From positions 1 through 18,330 of the forward strand of contig JASLGO010000012.1 in the NCBI GenBank assembly GCA_030150135.1: a DNA stretch of 18,330 nt. The letters are read 5' to 3'. The notes beneath the pieces are model-generated. The model did not search any database. It was given only the letters and a program-made list of their open reading frames with translations, and was not told where the DNA came from. The first letter of the stretch is position 1. Each line of letters starts with the position of its first letter. The position numbers were made by a program, and so were the translations under genes. Positions 1-7,274 of the stretch are shown piece by piece. Origin of the DNA: Aquirhabdus sp. Lineage in GTDB: Bacteria; Pseudomonadota; Gammaproteobacteria; Pseudomonadales; Moraxellaceae.

Positions 1-813
1 AAGTACAAGCATCGGGTCAACTCGCGTATTGTTTAAACTCACACCAAAGTGTAAATGCGGTCCCGTCGCACGTCCTGTCATTCCGACCAAGCCGATTGGA
101 TCATCTTGGGCAACGGTTTGTCCGATTTTCACATCAATACGGCTGAGATGGCAGAGCATTGAGATGATGCCTTGACCGTGGTCGATCATCACAGTTTGTC
201 CGTTAAAGAAGTAATCTCCTGTTTGTACAACGACACCCGCGGCTGGTGCATGCGCGACAGTCCCAAGCCCAGCAGCAATATCGATACCCGCATGAGGCGC
301 ACGCGGTTCTTCGTTGAAGAAGCGTTTGAATCCAAATGGACTGGAAATACGACCATGTGCTGGCCAAATGAAATTTGGGAAACTGGTCGTTTGGATCGGT
401 GTAAAGCTTTTGTAGATATTATTTTGTTCTACAGCTTCGCGTTGATAGCGAGCTAATTGCTCAGGATCAGGATTGACTTTACTCGTGTCTTTTAACGTGA
501 TGTGTTGTTCAGGATAAGCGTAATCAGCGACATCAAAATCAATATTTCCATGATCTGTTGTGAGCGTGTGTGTGCCTGTTGTTGCAGAAATAGGTATCCC
601 GACAATCGCGTAGGTTTTGCTATTTTCGATGACGAGTGCGATAGGATTTCCCTCTAAGCTGGCAACCTTGCTATCAGGTGCAACCTCAATAACCGCAATG
701 CCTCCCGCATGTCTCGAATCCTGTGGTAATGCAGCGTGACAGATGGTGACAAAAAGCGTCAATGTACTAAAAAATAGGGCAGTACACGAAGCACGCAAAA
801 GACTAGAATGCAC
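1..813 (-). CDS. M23 family secreted peptidoglycan endopeptidase (3' end outside window)
   Basis: This is a zinc metallopeptidase of the LytM/M23 type, which cleaves peptide cross-links of peptidoglycan in the periplasm. The visible 271 codons begin at a GTG at 813, preceded by GGAG seven bases upstream; no ATG in this frame has a better site. Residues 1-27 look like a signal peptide ending in ICHA. Residues about 30-145 form an N-terminal region that probably packs against the catalytic domain. The M23 domain starts near residue 150. Its zinc ligands and catalytic residues are visible as HAGID (H174, D178), CHLS (H222) and HLHFG (H253, H255), so the enzyme should be active rather than an EnvC-like degenerate activator. 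The gene stays open through position 1, so its C-terminus is missing. It is divergent from the gene at 1081. The specific family member and substrate bond are not known. Confidence 0.9.
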   Translation of the reverse strand, partial: MHSSLLRASCTALFFSTLTLFVTICHAALPQDSRHAGGIAVIEVAPDSKVASLEGNPIALVIENSKTYAIVGIPISATTGTHTLTTDHGNIDFDVADYAYPEQHITLKDTSKVNPDPEQLARYQREAVEQNNIYKSFTPIQTTSFPNFIWPAHGRISSPFGFKRFFNEEPRAPHAGIDIAAGLGTVAHAPAAGVVVQTGDYFFNGQTVMIDHGQGIISMLCHLSRIDVKIGQTVAQDDPIGLVGMTGRATGPHLHFGVSLNNTRVDPMLVL

Positions 814-924
814 GGCAAACTCCAGCAGAAATGACAAAATACATGATTTGAAACATAAGAGAAATGATAAGGGAGTTTGTGAAAAATGCGTTTGATTTAT
901 TCAAAAAAGCTACAAATTTCAAGG

Positions 925-953
925 TTGACAGTTTGAGACTTGCATCACATTTT
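925..953 (+). promoter_or_regulatory. possible sigma-70 promoter, perfect -35 only
   Basis: A perfect TTGACA lies at 925-930 in the divergent gap between the M23 gene and the gene at 1081. The hexamer 17 bases downstream (CATTTT, 948-953) is a poor -10, so this is weak support. The alternative promoter at about 1013-1041 is closer to the gene. Confidence 0.25.
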
Positions 954-1013
954 ATGTTGCGTAAGGCAGGATTTGGATTTGTTAATAAGAGTTAACTTCT
1001 TAAATATGAGATC

Positions 1014-1029
1014 TGGTATGCAAATTGCT
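1014..1029 (+). repeat. copy 1 of 16-base shared upstream motif
   Basis: TGGTATGCAAATTGCT lies 52 bases before the ATG at 1081. It matches 15 of 16 bases of the motif at 1520-1535, upstream of the paralogous gene at 1625. The core GCAAATTGC is a nine-base near-palindrome. The motif may be a -35/spacer element or a regulator site inherited with the duplication. Confidence 0.5.
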
Positions 1030-1080
1030 CCTTTGTAGAGCATGGATTAAAGCATTGTTGGATTTTAAGGAAGACTCGCC

Positions 1081-1293
1081 ATGTTAACAAATGACCAGAT
1101 GCACAAATTAGGACGGTTCACATTTTTGATGCGTAAAGTACATAAGCAATCTGTCAAAATTGAACGTTTCCTGCAAGATATTGAATACCAAAATCAGATG
1201 TTGGCACTTGCTGCTAAAATTAGTGATAACACCAATGATGAGCTTTTAGAATTAGCGTCTGCGTTAAGTTCGAGTTTTGGGCAGGCGGCGTGA
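1081..1293 (+). CDS. small protein of unknown function, paralog of 1625-2101
   Basis: I do not recognise this 70-residue protein. Its ATG follows AAGGA at a sensible distance. It has no signal peptide or membrane segment. It is rich in charged residues and leucine and looks largely helical. It aligns almost without gaps to the first ~70 residues of the next gene, sharing about half the positions, including LGRF at residues 10-13, LMRK, QSV, IERFL, EYQ, QML and NDEL. The conserved pattern suggests a small helical domain, perhaps a protein-protein interaction module; that is inference. A strong terminator follows at 1402-1429, so it is probably transcribed alone. Confidence 0.75.
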   Translation: MLTNDQMHKLGRFTFLMRKVHKQSVKIERFLQDIEYQNQMLALAAKISDNTNDELLELASALSSSFGQAA

Positions 1294-1401
1294 GCATCAA
1301 GGATGGTGTGAGAGTCTGAGTCATCAATTATCGAATTGGTTTGTAAATAAAGAATATGCTGTTGATCTAATAATAATCAGAAGCCATTTAAGACTCATGC
1401 G

Positions 1402-1429
1402 AAAAAAGAACCATTATGGTTCTTTTTTT
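1402..1429 (+). terminator. Rho-independent terminator
   Basis: The arms AAAAAAGAACC (1402-1412) and GGTTCTTTTTT (1418-1428) pair perfectly around the loop ATTAT, and the distal arm ends in a seven-T run. It lies 108 bases after the stop of the gene at 1081. Confidence 0.85.
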
Positions 1430-1518
1430 GTTTTTGGATGAGCCAATTGGGTTCAGCTAGTGTTTTAATTTTTATCTAATTTATTCTTATTTATTTGATT
1501 TTAAATATAAAAAATTAA

Positions 1519-1547
1519 TTGGTATGCGAATTGCTTAATAGTATATG
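1519..1547 (+). promoter_or_regulatory. putative promoter of the second paralog
   Basis: TTGGTA (1519-1524) and TATATG (1542-1547) are separated by 17 bases, giving a fair sigma-70 match about 78 bases before the ATG at 1625. The -35 hexamer lies inside the motif shared with the first paralog. At the equivalent spacing the first paralog has CTGGTA and TAGAGC, which are weaker. Confidence 0.4.
1520..1535 (+). repeat. copy 2 of 16-base shared upstream motif
   Basis: TGGTATGCGAATTGCT differs at one base from the copy at 1014-1029. It overlaps the putative -35 element and the start of the spacer upstream of the gene at 1625. Confidence 0.5.
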
Positions 1548-1624
1548 TCTGACCAATAAGATCTTTAGATTTTAAATTTAGAGTCTTATGTCTCATGTTT
1601 CACAAAATATAAGGGAGAAAATTA

Positions 1625-2101
1625 ATGTTAAGTCGCGATCAATTGCAAGAGCTTGGGCGCTTCAAGTTGTTGATGCGCAAAATGCACAATCAGTCTGTAC
1701 AAATTGAACGGTTTTTGATGGATTTGGAGTATCAAACTCAGATGCTCGATATTGCAGAGGAGTTTGATGATAGTGATATCGAGAACGATGAACTAATTAT
1801 GTTGTCATTGGTTCTTCGGTCTAAGTTTGGTCGGTTGGGGCATGGTGATGAAGCTTATGCATCCATTGTTCCGATTGTACAAAGCCCAGTTGAGGTTGCT
1901 CACCAAACGAAAGAGTCTGAAGCGAAAGCATCGGCAGAAGCAGCTTCTTCTATGTCCTCAAACTCAGTTTCCTTATTGCGTTCGATCGGAAGTTCCCTCG
2001 CTTCAGCGGGTTCGCAAATGACGTCAAAATTAAGTCAGACTGAAAGTCATTCGAGTCAGTCAGATGTTGAAAAAAATCATTATGTCATGAGTTTACGATA
2101 G
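1625..2101 (+). CDS. unknown protein, paralog of 1081-1293 with a serine-rich tail
   Basis: I do not recognise this 158-residue protein. The ATG at 1625 is preceded by AAGGGAGA, a strong ribosome binding site. Residues 1 to about 70 are the same domain as the upstream 70-residue gene (LGRF, LMRK, QSV, IERFL, EYQ, QML, NDEL). Residues from about 95 on form an extension rich in Ser, Ala, Gln and Thr, with stretches such as SSMSSNSVS and SSLASAGSQ. This tail looks disordered or like a flexible linker or adhesive segment. No signal peptide or membrane helix is visible. A clear terminator follows at 2196-2219, so the gene is separate from clpB. Tandem duplication followed by gain or loss of the tail is the simplest history. 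Confidence 0.8.
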   Translation: MLSRDQLQELGRFKLLMRKMHNQSVQIERFLMDLEYQTQMLDIAEEFDDSDIENDELIMLSLVLRSKFGRLGHGDEAYASIVPIVQSPVEVAHQTKESEAKASAEAASSMSSNSVSLLRSIGSSLASAGSQMTSKLSQTESHSSQSDVEKNHYVMSLR

Positions 2102-2195
2102 AATTTATAATAATGCTAACAAGAAAAAAAGGACGAGGTATGTGACTAGAGATTGTCAAAAGGAATCATATAAACCTTAGATGATAGGAATGACT

Positions 2196-2219
2196 AGAGC
2201 CGCGAAGGCTCTTTTTTTT
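2196..2219 (+). terminator. Rho-independent terminator
   Basis: AGAGCC (2196-2201) pairs with GGCTCT (2207-2212) around the loop GCGAA, followed by an eight-T run. It ends transcription of the gene at 1625 and insulates clpB. Confidence 0.85.
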
Positions 2220-2250
2220 GCATAAAGTTTGCTTTTTTTATAAATGTATG

Positions 2251-2280
2251 CTTGAAAAAGTGGACTGTACTACGCATTTA
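2251..2280 (+). promoter_or_regulatory. putative sigma-32 (RpoH) heat-shock promoter of clpB
   Basis: CTTGAAA at 2251-2257 matches the sigma-32 -35 element exactly. After 14 bases comes ACGCATTTA (2272-2280), close to the consensus -10 CCCCATNTA. The element lies 70 bases before the clpB ATG and just downstream of a terminator. RpoH control of clpB is well established in gammaproteobacteria. Confidence 0.75.
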
Positions 2281-2349
2281 TATTCTATCTCAAATAAAAC
2301 GAGTGCGTATTCCACTCATGGAAGCGCGATTGATAAATGAGGAAATCAT

Positions 2350-4938
2350 ATGCGTTTTGAAAAATTTACTGATCGATTACAACAAGCTTTATCTAATGCT
2401 CAATCTCTGGCTGCTGGTCATGACCATACAGGAATTGAGCCGATACATGTGTTAGCAAGTCTTTTGAACGAGCCTGCAAATGTGAGTTTGCTCCAGCAAG
2501 CGGGTGCAAATATGCAAACCCTGCAAACTCGCTTGAATAAAGCGATTGCAGATGCACCGAAGCTTGCGAACCCAAATGGTGATATTAATTTAACACCGCA
2601 AGCGGTTCGTATTTTGAATCTGGCGGATAGTTATGCCCAGAAAGCTGGTGATGATTATATTGCGAGTGAGTGGGCTCTTCTTGCGCTTGCAGAGCAATCT
2701 GAAACCAAGAAAATTATTGAAGCGTCGGGCAGTGATGCCAAACGCCTGCGTACCGTGATTGAACAAGTTCGGGGGGATACAAAAGTGAATAGTAATAACG
2801 CTGAAGATCAACGTGAAGCCTTGTCTAAATACACGATTGACCTGACCGAACGGGCGTTAACAGGCAAACTCGATCCTGTGATTGGACGTGATGATGAAAT
2901 TCGTCGCACGATCCAGGTATTGGCTCGCCGTACTAAAAATAATCCTGTGCTGATTGGTGAGCCAGGTGTGGGTAAAACTGCGATTGTGGAAGGGCTGGCG
3001 CAGCGCATCGTCAATGGCGAAGTGCCTGAAGGTCTAAAAAACAAAAAAGTGTTGTCTTTGGACTTGGGTGCATTGATTGCTGGTGCAAAATTCCGTGGCG
3101 AGTTCGAAGAACGTCTGAAAGCGGTATTGAGTGATCTGGCGAAGCAGGAAGGACAGGTGATCCTGTTTATCGATGAATTGCATACGATGGTCGGCGCAGG
3201 TAAGGCCGATGGTGCGATGGATGCAGGAAATATGCTTAAACCTGCGTTGGCTCGTGGTGAGTTGCATTGCGTTGGCGCAACGACTTTAGATGAGTATCGT
3301 CAATATATTGAAAAAGATGCTGCACTAGAACGTCGTTTCCAAAAGGTCATGGTTGATGAGCCTTCAGTTGCTGATACGATTGCAATTTTGCGTGGTCTAA
3401 AAGAGCGCTATCAATTGCACCATAATGTCGAAATTGAAGATTCTGCGATTATTGCCGCAGCGCGTATGTCTCATCGCTATATCACAGATCGAAAACTACC
3501 CGATAAAGCAATTGATCTGATTGATGAAGCAGCAAGTCGTTTACGTATGGAAATGGATTCTAAGCCTGAGGCGATTGATAAAGTAGAGCGTCGCCTTGTT
3601 CAGCTAAAAATGGAGTTTGAAGTCATCAAGCATGATGATCATGCGATTGCTCAACAAAAACAGTTGACCGCTCAGATCGAACAGTTGGAAAAAGAAAAAG
3701 CGGACATGACTGAAATTTGGCAGGCTGAAAAGGCTTTAGTACAAGGCGCTCAAGGTTTCCGCGAAGAGCTTGATAAAGCTAAAGTGGCTTATGCTAAAGC
3801 TGAACGTGATAGTGATATTGCCGAAATGTCACGTCTCAAATATAGCGTGATTCCAGAACTGGAAAAGAAAATCGTCAATGCAGAGAAAGCTGAAGATCAA
3901 GAAAGCCAAGGTAAATTTACCTTACTTCGCACCAAAGTAACGGACAATGAAATTGCCGAAGTTGTGAGTGCTGCAACAGGGATTCCAGTGAGCAAAATGA
4001 TGCAAGGCGAACGTGAGAAACTTCTTCATATGGAAGAAGAACTGCACAAACGTGTCGTCGGACAGAAAGAAGCGGTGATTGCTGTTTCTAATGCAGTACG
4101 TCGTTCGCGTGCGGGATTGTCTGATCCGAATCGTCCGAGTGGCTCTTTCTTGTTCCTCGGAGCGACGGGTGTCGGTAAAACTGAACTGAGTAAGGCGCTT
4201 GCAAACTTCTTGTTTGATAGCGACGATGCGATGATTCGAATCGATATGAGCGAGTTCATGGAGAAACATTCTGTGAGTCGCTTGGTTGGTGCGCCTCCAG
4301 GATATGTGGGTTATGAAGAAGGTGGTACGCTGACTGAGGCTGTACGCCGTAAACCGTATAGTGTTGTGTTGCTTGATGAGGTGGAAAAGGCGCATCCTGA
4401 TGTATTCAACATACTTCTACAAGTATTGGATGACGGACGCCTAACTGACTCTCAAGGTCGGACAGTTGATTTCAAAAACACGGTCATTATTATGACCAGT
4501 AATCTTGGTTCAGCGGCGATTCGGGAGCTTGGAGACAATGCGCCTGCGGCTGAAGTCAAGGCAGTCGTGATGGAGGCGGTTGGTGAGCACTTCCGTCCAG
4601 AGTTTATTAATCGTATTGATGAAGTTGTCGTGTTCCAGCAATTAGGTCAAAGTCAGATTCGTGGTATTGCAGATATTCAGTTGGATCGTTTACGTGCGCG
4701 ACTACATGAGCGTGAAATTGGTCTAGAGCTAGATGATTCAGCCTTTGATCAGTTGGTTACAGTTGGATACGACCCTGTATTCGGTGCTCGTCCGTTGAAA
4801 CGCGCTATTCAAGCGGAAATTGAAAATCCGCTTGCATCAAGGATTCTTTCGGGTGAGTTTGGTCCAGGGGATACGATTACTGTGAGTGCTGGAAAAGATG
4901 GGACGAGCTTGAAATTTGAACGAACGAAATTTCATTAA
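2350..4938 (+). CDS. clpB: ATP-dependent disaggregase ClpB
   Basis: ClpB is the hexameric Hsp100 AAA+ unfoldase that works with DnaK/DnaJ/GrpE in the cytoplasm to pull polypeptides out of aggregates. The 862-residue length fits the family (about 857 in E. coli). The order is an N-terminal Clp_N domain (about 1-145), then NBD1 with Walker A GEPGVGKT (203-210) and Walker B FIDE (D275, E276). A long charged coiled-coil middle domain (about 400-525) follows, which is diagnostic of ClpB over ClpA or ClpC. NBD2 has Walker A GATGVGKT (604-611) and Walker B LLDE (D676, E677), and the ClpB C-terminal domain comes last. All catalytic residues are present. The ATG has GAGGAA seven bases upstream. It is preceded by a sigma-32-like promoter and followed by a terminator, so it is a single-gene heat-shock unit. 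There is no IGF/IGL loop to suggest ClpP partnership. Confidence 0.98.
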   Translation: MRFEKFTDRLQQALSNAQSLAAGHDHTGIEPIHVLASLLNEPANVSLLQQAGANMQTLQTRLNKAIADAPKLANPNGDINLTPQAVRILNLADSYAQKAGDDYIASEWALLALAEQSETKKIIEASGSDAKRLRTVIEQVRGDTKVNSNNAEDQREALSKYTIDLTERALTGKLDPVIGRDDEIRRTIQVLARRTKNNPVLIGEPGVGKTAIVEGLAQRIVNGEVPEGLKNKKVLSLDLGALIAGAKFRGEFEERLKAVLSDLAKQEGQVILFIDELHTMVGAGKADGAMDAGNMLKPALARGELHCVGATTLDEYRQYIEKDAALERRFQKVMVDEPSVADTIAILRGLKERYQLHHNVEIEDSAIIAAARMSHRYITDRKLPDKAIDLIDEAASRLRMEMDSKPEAIDKVERRLVQLKMEFEVIKHDDHAIAQQKQLTAQIEQLEKEKADMTEIWQAEKALVQGAQGFREELDKAKVAYAKAERDSDIAEMSRLKYSVIPELEKKIVNAEKAEDQESQGKFTLLRTKVTDNEIAEVVSAATGIPVSKMMQGEREKLLHMEEELHKRVVGQKEAVIAVSNAVRRSRAGLSDPNRPSGSFLFLGATGVGKTELSKALANFLFDSDDAMIRIDMSEFMEKHSVSRLVGAPPGYVGYEEGGTLTEAVRRKPYSVVLLDEVEKAHPDVFNILLQVLDDGRLTDSQGRTVDFKNTVIIMTSNLGSAAIRELGDNAPAAEVKAVVMEAVGEHFRPEFINRIDEVVVFQQLGQSQIRGIADIQLDRLRARLHEREIGLELDDSAFDQLVTVGYDPVFGARPLKRAIQAEIENPLASRILSGEFGPGDTITVSAGKDGTSLKFERTKFH

Positions 4939-4971
4939 TGATTCTATGATCTAACTATTTGATCAACTAAG

Positions 4972-5000
4972 AAAAAGACGAATTTATATTCGTCTTTTTT
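4972..5000 (+). terminator. Rho-independent terminator of clpB
   Basis: AAAAAGACGAAT (4972-4983) pairs perfectly with ATTCGTCTTTTT (4988-4999) around a TTAT loop, with a terminal T run, starting 34 bases after the clpB stop. The A-rich left arm could also work on the minus strand. Confidence 0.9.
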
Positions 5001-5073
5001 ATTGTAAACGACCAGACCAATGACATGGGTATTGGTTGCGTGATTGTTTGTTTTTTGATAGATTTAAAATCAA

Positions 5074-5079
5074 TATAAT
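5074..5079 (+). promoter_or_regulatory. perfect -10 box upstream of the secreted protein gene
   Basis: TATAAT at 5074-5079 is a perfect -10; the -35 region 16-18 bases upstream is only T-rich. If used, transcription would start near 5086. That leaves the ATG at 5091 almost at the 5' end of the message and favours the ATG at 5115. Confidence 0.4.
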
Positions 5080-5114
5080 AATTTTTCTTCATGCTTGGAC
5101 AGGAGTCTAGCGAA

Positions 5115-5789
5115 ATGAGAATCTTTTTGCTAAAGCAAATGGAACTGATATCTAAAAATGCTGTAGCGAAAGTGATGACACTGGGTCTTAATGCGTCAAG
5201 ATTTCCTTATAAAGCTCTAACGATTGCACTCTCTGTAGCCATGATGCCTGTTGCTTATGCGGAACAACCGTTGAGTGATGCTGAGCTGGATAATAAGTAT
5301 ATTGAGGTGAAGATTATCCCTGTTTGTACTACTGACAAAGTTAATCAAAAAGATAAAAAAACGTCATCTAGCGATGCTGATGCTCCTCAGCAAACATGCC
5401 ATGACGCGAATTATTTTGTTGCGGTACTTACCAATAAACAAGTGGATCCAACTGCTGATGCAAACGCGACACAATCAAAGGATTCTAATGCTGCAACACT
5501 CCTTGCAAGTGTTTTTGATAACATCCGCTTATTAGGGGGAAGTGATGTACTTGGTGTACCTGCAGGTGTAGCGAATACAGGTGTTCCGCTGATGTTCGGG
5601 AGTGAAAATTATAGTTATGCATGGGCGGGTAATCTTGGGCAGATTTTTCAAGTTCCATTCTATTCTGGGACTGGATATTATAATTCCGTATATGACACCT
5701 CTAGTCTAGGTTATGGTTTTCGTTATGAAGCCCATTTTCCTTATGGTCCACCAGCGGCTAATATTCAAGCAATCACGCCACATAACTAG
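5115..5789 (+). CDS. exported protein of unknown function
   Basis: I do not recognise this 224-residue protein. I chose the ATG at 5115 because AGGAG lies nine bases upstream (5101-5105); an in-frame ATG at 5091 has no such site and sits too close to the likely transcription start. Residues 1-49 form a long signal peptide: an extended basic n-region, a hydrophobic core near 34-46, and cleavage after VAYA. The mature part begins EQPLSDAELDNKYIEVK. It contains two cysteines (C71, C95), which could form a disulfide in the periplasm, flanking a lysine/serine/aspartate-rich low-complexity stretch. The last ~75 residues are rich in Gly, Tyr, Ser and Phe (YSYAWAG, SGTGYYNSVY, LGYGFRYEAHF), a composition seen in beta-rich surface or outer-membrane proteins. 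A bidirectional terminator follows. Location in the envelope is likely; function is open. Confidence 0.75.
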   Translation: MRIFLLKQMELISKNAVAKVMTLGLNASRFPYKALTIALSVAMMPVAYAEQPLSDAELDNKYIEVKIIPVCTTDKVNQKDKKTSSSDADAPQQTCHDANYFVAVLTNKQVDPTADANATQSKDSNAATLLASVFDNIRLLGGSDVLGVPAGVANTGVPLMFGSENYSYAWAGNLGQIFQVPFYSGTGYYNSVYDTSSLGYGFRYEAHFPYGPPAANIQAITPHN

Positions 5790-5822
5790 TAAAAGATTTT
5801 TTCAGGAAAATACTGGTCTTAC

Positions 5823-5855
5823 AAAAAAATCCCATCTATTTGATGGGATTTTTTT
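5823..5855. terminator. bidirectional Rho-independent terminator
   Basis: AAAAAAATCCCATC pairs with GATGGGATTTTTTT around a TATTT loop. The A run on one side and T run on the other make it functional in both directions between the convergent genes ending at 5789 (+) and 5883 (-). Confidence 0.9.
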
Positions 5856-5882
5856 GTTTTACGCTGTGCGATTTGTCAGATT

Positions 5883-6332
5883 TTAGAGCGCAATGCTAAA
5901 CTTTTTTGCAAGAGCATCTACACACCATGCGGGCCCAATCAGTAGGAATTGTAAATCTTTAAAGAAGGAAGGCTTTTTGCCTTCAACTTTATGACCATAA
6001 AACTGACCGACCCAGCCTAAGATAAATAAAACAACATAGAATAGAAGTGGCGCTACTGGAGAAAGTGTGAGTAAGGGATCGGCTATTGTCCAGATGATGA
6101 CAACGGCAATCGCTGAGAATAATGACATCAATAAAAAGAGGACGCGGGATAGGCGTGCATAGAACGCCATAGCAAGGATTAAGCTGACGAGTGCGGCAAT
6201 CGGGCTCAAACTCCAAAGAATGCCGATTACGCATACTGTGATCAACGGAACGCATATCCAATGAAGTTTTTTATTCATGGGATTTTGGTGACTGACACTG
6301 TACTCAATAAGCCAATTCTGTAGGGTACGCAT
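5883..6332 (-). CDS. Mpo1-like (DUF962) integral membrane protein
   Basis: The 149-residue protein matches the DUF962/Mpo1 family. Its yeast member is an Fe2+-dependent dioxygenase of the ER that alpha-oxidises 2-hydroxy fatty acids; bacterial members are uncharacterised. Family positions are visible: SVSHQNPMN (H15, N17, N20), KLHWICVP (H24), GWVGQFYGHKVEG (Q110, H114, E117) and FLLIGPAW. Between them lie three or four hydrophobic segments (about 26-42, 45-58, 64-83, 93-109), so it sits in the inner membrane with the histidines near the ends of the helices. The ATG at 6332 has only a weak ribosome binding site. It is the last gene of the minus-strand run, separated from rlpA by a terminator. 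Family assignment is firm; enzymatic activity is inferred. Confidence 0.85.
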   Translation of the reverse strand: MRTLQNWLIEYSVSHQNPMNKKLHWICVPLITVCVIGILWSLSPIAALVSLILAMAFYARLSRVLFLLMSLFSAIAVVIIWTIADPLLTLSPVAPLLFYVVLFILGWVGQFYGHKVEGKKPSFFKDLQFLLIGPAWCVDALAKKFSIAL

Positions 6333-6387
6333 TTTTATGACCGTGTTTTATAAATATTATGAGAGAAGAGTAGCATATTAGAAATAA

Positions 6388-6417
6388 AAAAGCCGTCATT
6401 TAGAAATGACGGCTTTT
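6388..6417 (-). terminator. Rho-independent terminator of rlpA
   Basis: AAAAGCCGTCATT (6388-6400) pairs with AATGACGGCTTTT (6405-6417) around a four-base loop. Read on the minus strand it lies just after the rlpA stop and ends in a T-rich tract (TTTTTTATTT). The plus-strand orientation has a shorter T run. Confidence 0.85.
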
Positions 6418-6455
6418 GAGCATGGCAATATTGCGCCACGCTTTAGCATTTAATC

Positions 6456-7082
6456 TTAATTTGGCGCTGCAACACGTTCAATAGTGACATTACCCATGCC
6501 TTTATTTACCATGCCGAGCTTTTCTGCAGCAGCATAAGAAAGGTCAAGGATACGGTTGCCTGAATATGGACCGCGATCGTTTACTTTAACAATTACGCTT
6601 TTACCGTTATCTTTATTGGTGACGCGGATAAAACAAGACAGTGGAAGTGAGCGGTGAGCTGCAGTCATCGCATTCATATCAAAACGTTCACCAGTTGCAG
6701 TTTTACGACCATTAAACTGATGCCCATACCAAGATGCGATACCTGTTTGTTTAAATTTACGGACAGTATCGCTAGCAACAGAACTTAAACGGTCTAAAAC
6801 GCTGAGATTGCTATCTTGGTCATTGTTTGCGTCACTGTCTGCAGCTTTGGTGGTATTGCTGACGGATGTTGAGTCAGTGCTAGATTGTGCAGTTAAAGTA
6901 TTTGAGGTTGCTGAAAGTGCTAATGAGTTTGCTGTGATGGTTTGGCTGTCGCGGTTTAACGCTGAGGATGCAAGAGTCGGCACGTCGAAAGGCGTCGTCA
7001 ATGATTGAGACGGAACGAGCTCAGCATGAGCAGTCGCGCTGAGAGATACTAGAATTGCAATCGTGGTCAGTGTTATTCGCAT
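6456..7082 (-). CDS. rlpA: RlpA-family septal lytic transglycosylase
   Basis: RlpA cleaves glycan strands lacking stem peptides, helping daughter-cell separation. I take the second of two close ATGs (7082) because AGAGGA sits nine bases upstream; the ATG at 7088 would leave only three bases. The 208-residue product has a signal peptide (1-20, ending ATAHA) with no lipobox, so it appears soluble in the periplasm, unlike lipoprotein RlpA of E. coli. A Ser/Thr/Ala-rich linker spans about 21-112. The double-psi beta-barrel domain starts at GIASWYG (114-120). E132 in ATGERF and H143 in AAHR have the same 11-residue spacing as the two residues required for catalysis in P. aeruginosa RlpA, and NDRGPY (168-173) is typical. 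There is no SPOR domain, so septal targeting by denuded glycan is not obvious. It lies downstream of mltB on the same strand. Confidence 0.92.
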   Translation of the reverse strand: MRITLTTIAILVSLSATAHAELVPSQSLTTPFDVPTLASSALNRDSQTITANSLALSATSNTLTAQSSTDSTSVSNTTKAADSDANNDQDSNLSVLDRLSSVASDTVRKFKQTGIASWYGHQFNGRKTATGERFDMNAMTAAHRSLPLSCFIRVTNKDNGKSVIVKVNDRGPYSGNRILDLSYAAAEKLGMVNKGMGNVTIERVAAPN

Positions 7083-7274
7083 AGTCATTTTCCTCTGAAT
7101 GGCAATTTATGATGTTTTTTGCATCTACCATTTTCAAGTTTGGCTAAATATAAAATTTACTTAATGTGAGAACATCCTAATGTGCAAAATTCGATTTGTC
7201 TAAAAAAATGCCGAAATATAGAAAGTCTTTACTTAAATGCATTAAAATTGATCAAAAAATAACCTTAATTGTAT

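Larger units (their letters stand above)
1294..1624. other. 331-base intergenic region between the two paralogs
   Basis: This stretch holds the terminator of the first paralog at 1402-1429, an AT-rich segment, and the putative promoter and shared 16-base motif of the second paralog at 1519-1547. I see no further coding sequence or RNA gene. Confidence 0.7.

Noticed and set aside
172..456. Plus-strand frame of 94 codons
   Set aside because: It lies antisense to the M23 peptidase, which has clear catalytic motifs in its own frame.
2252..2455. Plus-strand frame overlapping the clpB promoter and start
   Set aside because: It overlaps the well-supported clpB start in another frame and has no ribosome binding site; its first part is promoter sequence.
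3922..4395. 157-codon frame on the minus strand inside clpB
   Set aside because: It is a shadow of the conserved clpB NBD2 region; its residue composition is not protein-like.
7115..7150. CTTGAAA on the minus strand upstream of rlpA as a second sigma-32 promoter
   Set aside because: The sequence at the correct spacing (AACATCAT) matches the -10 poorly.
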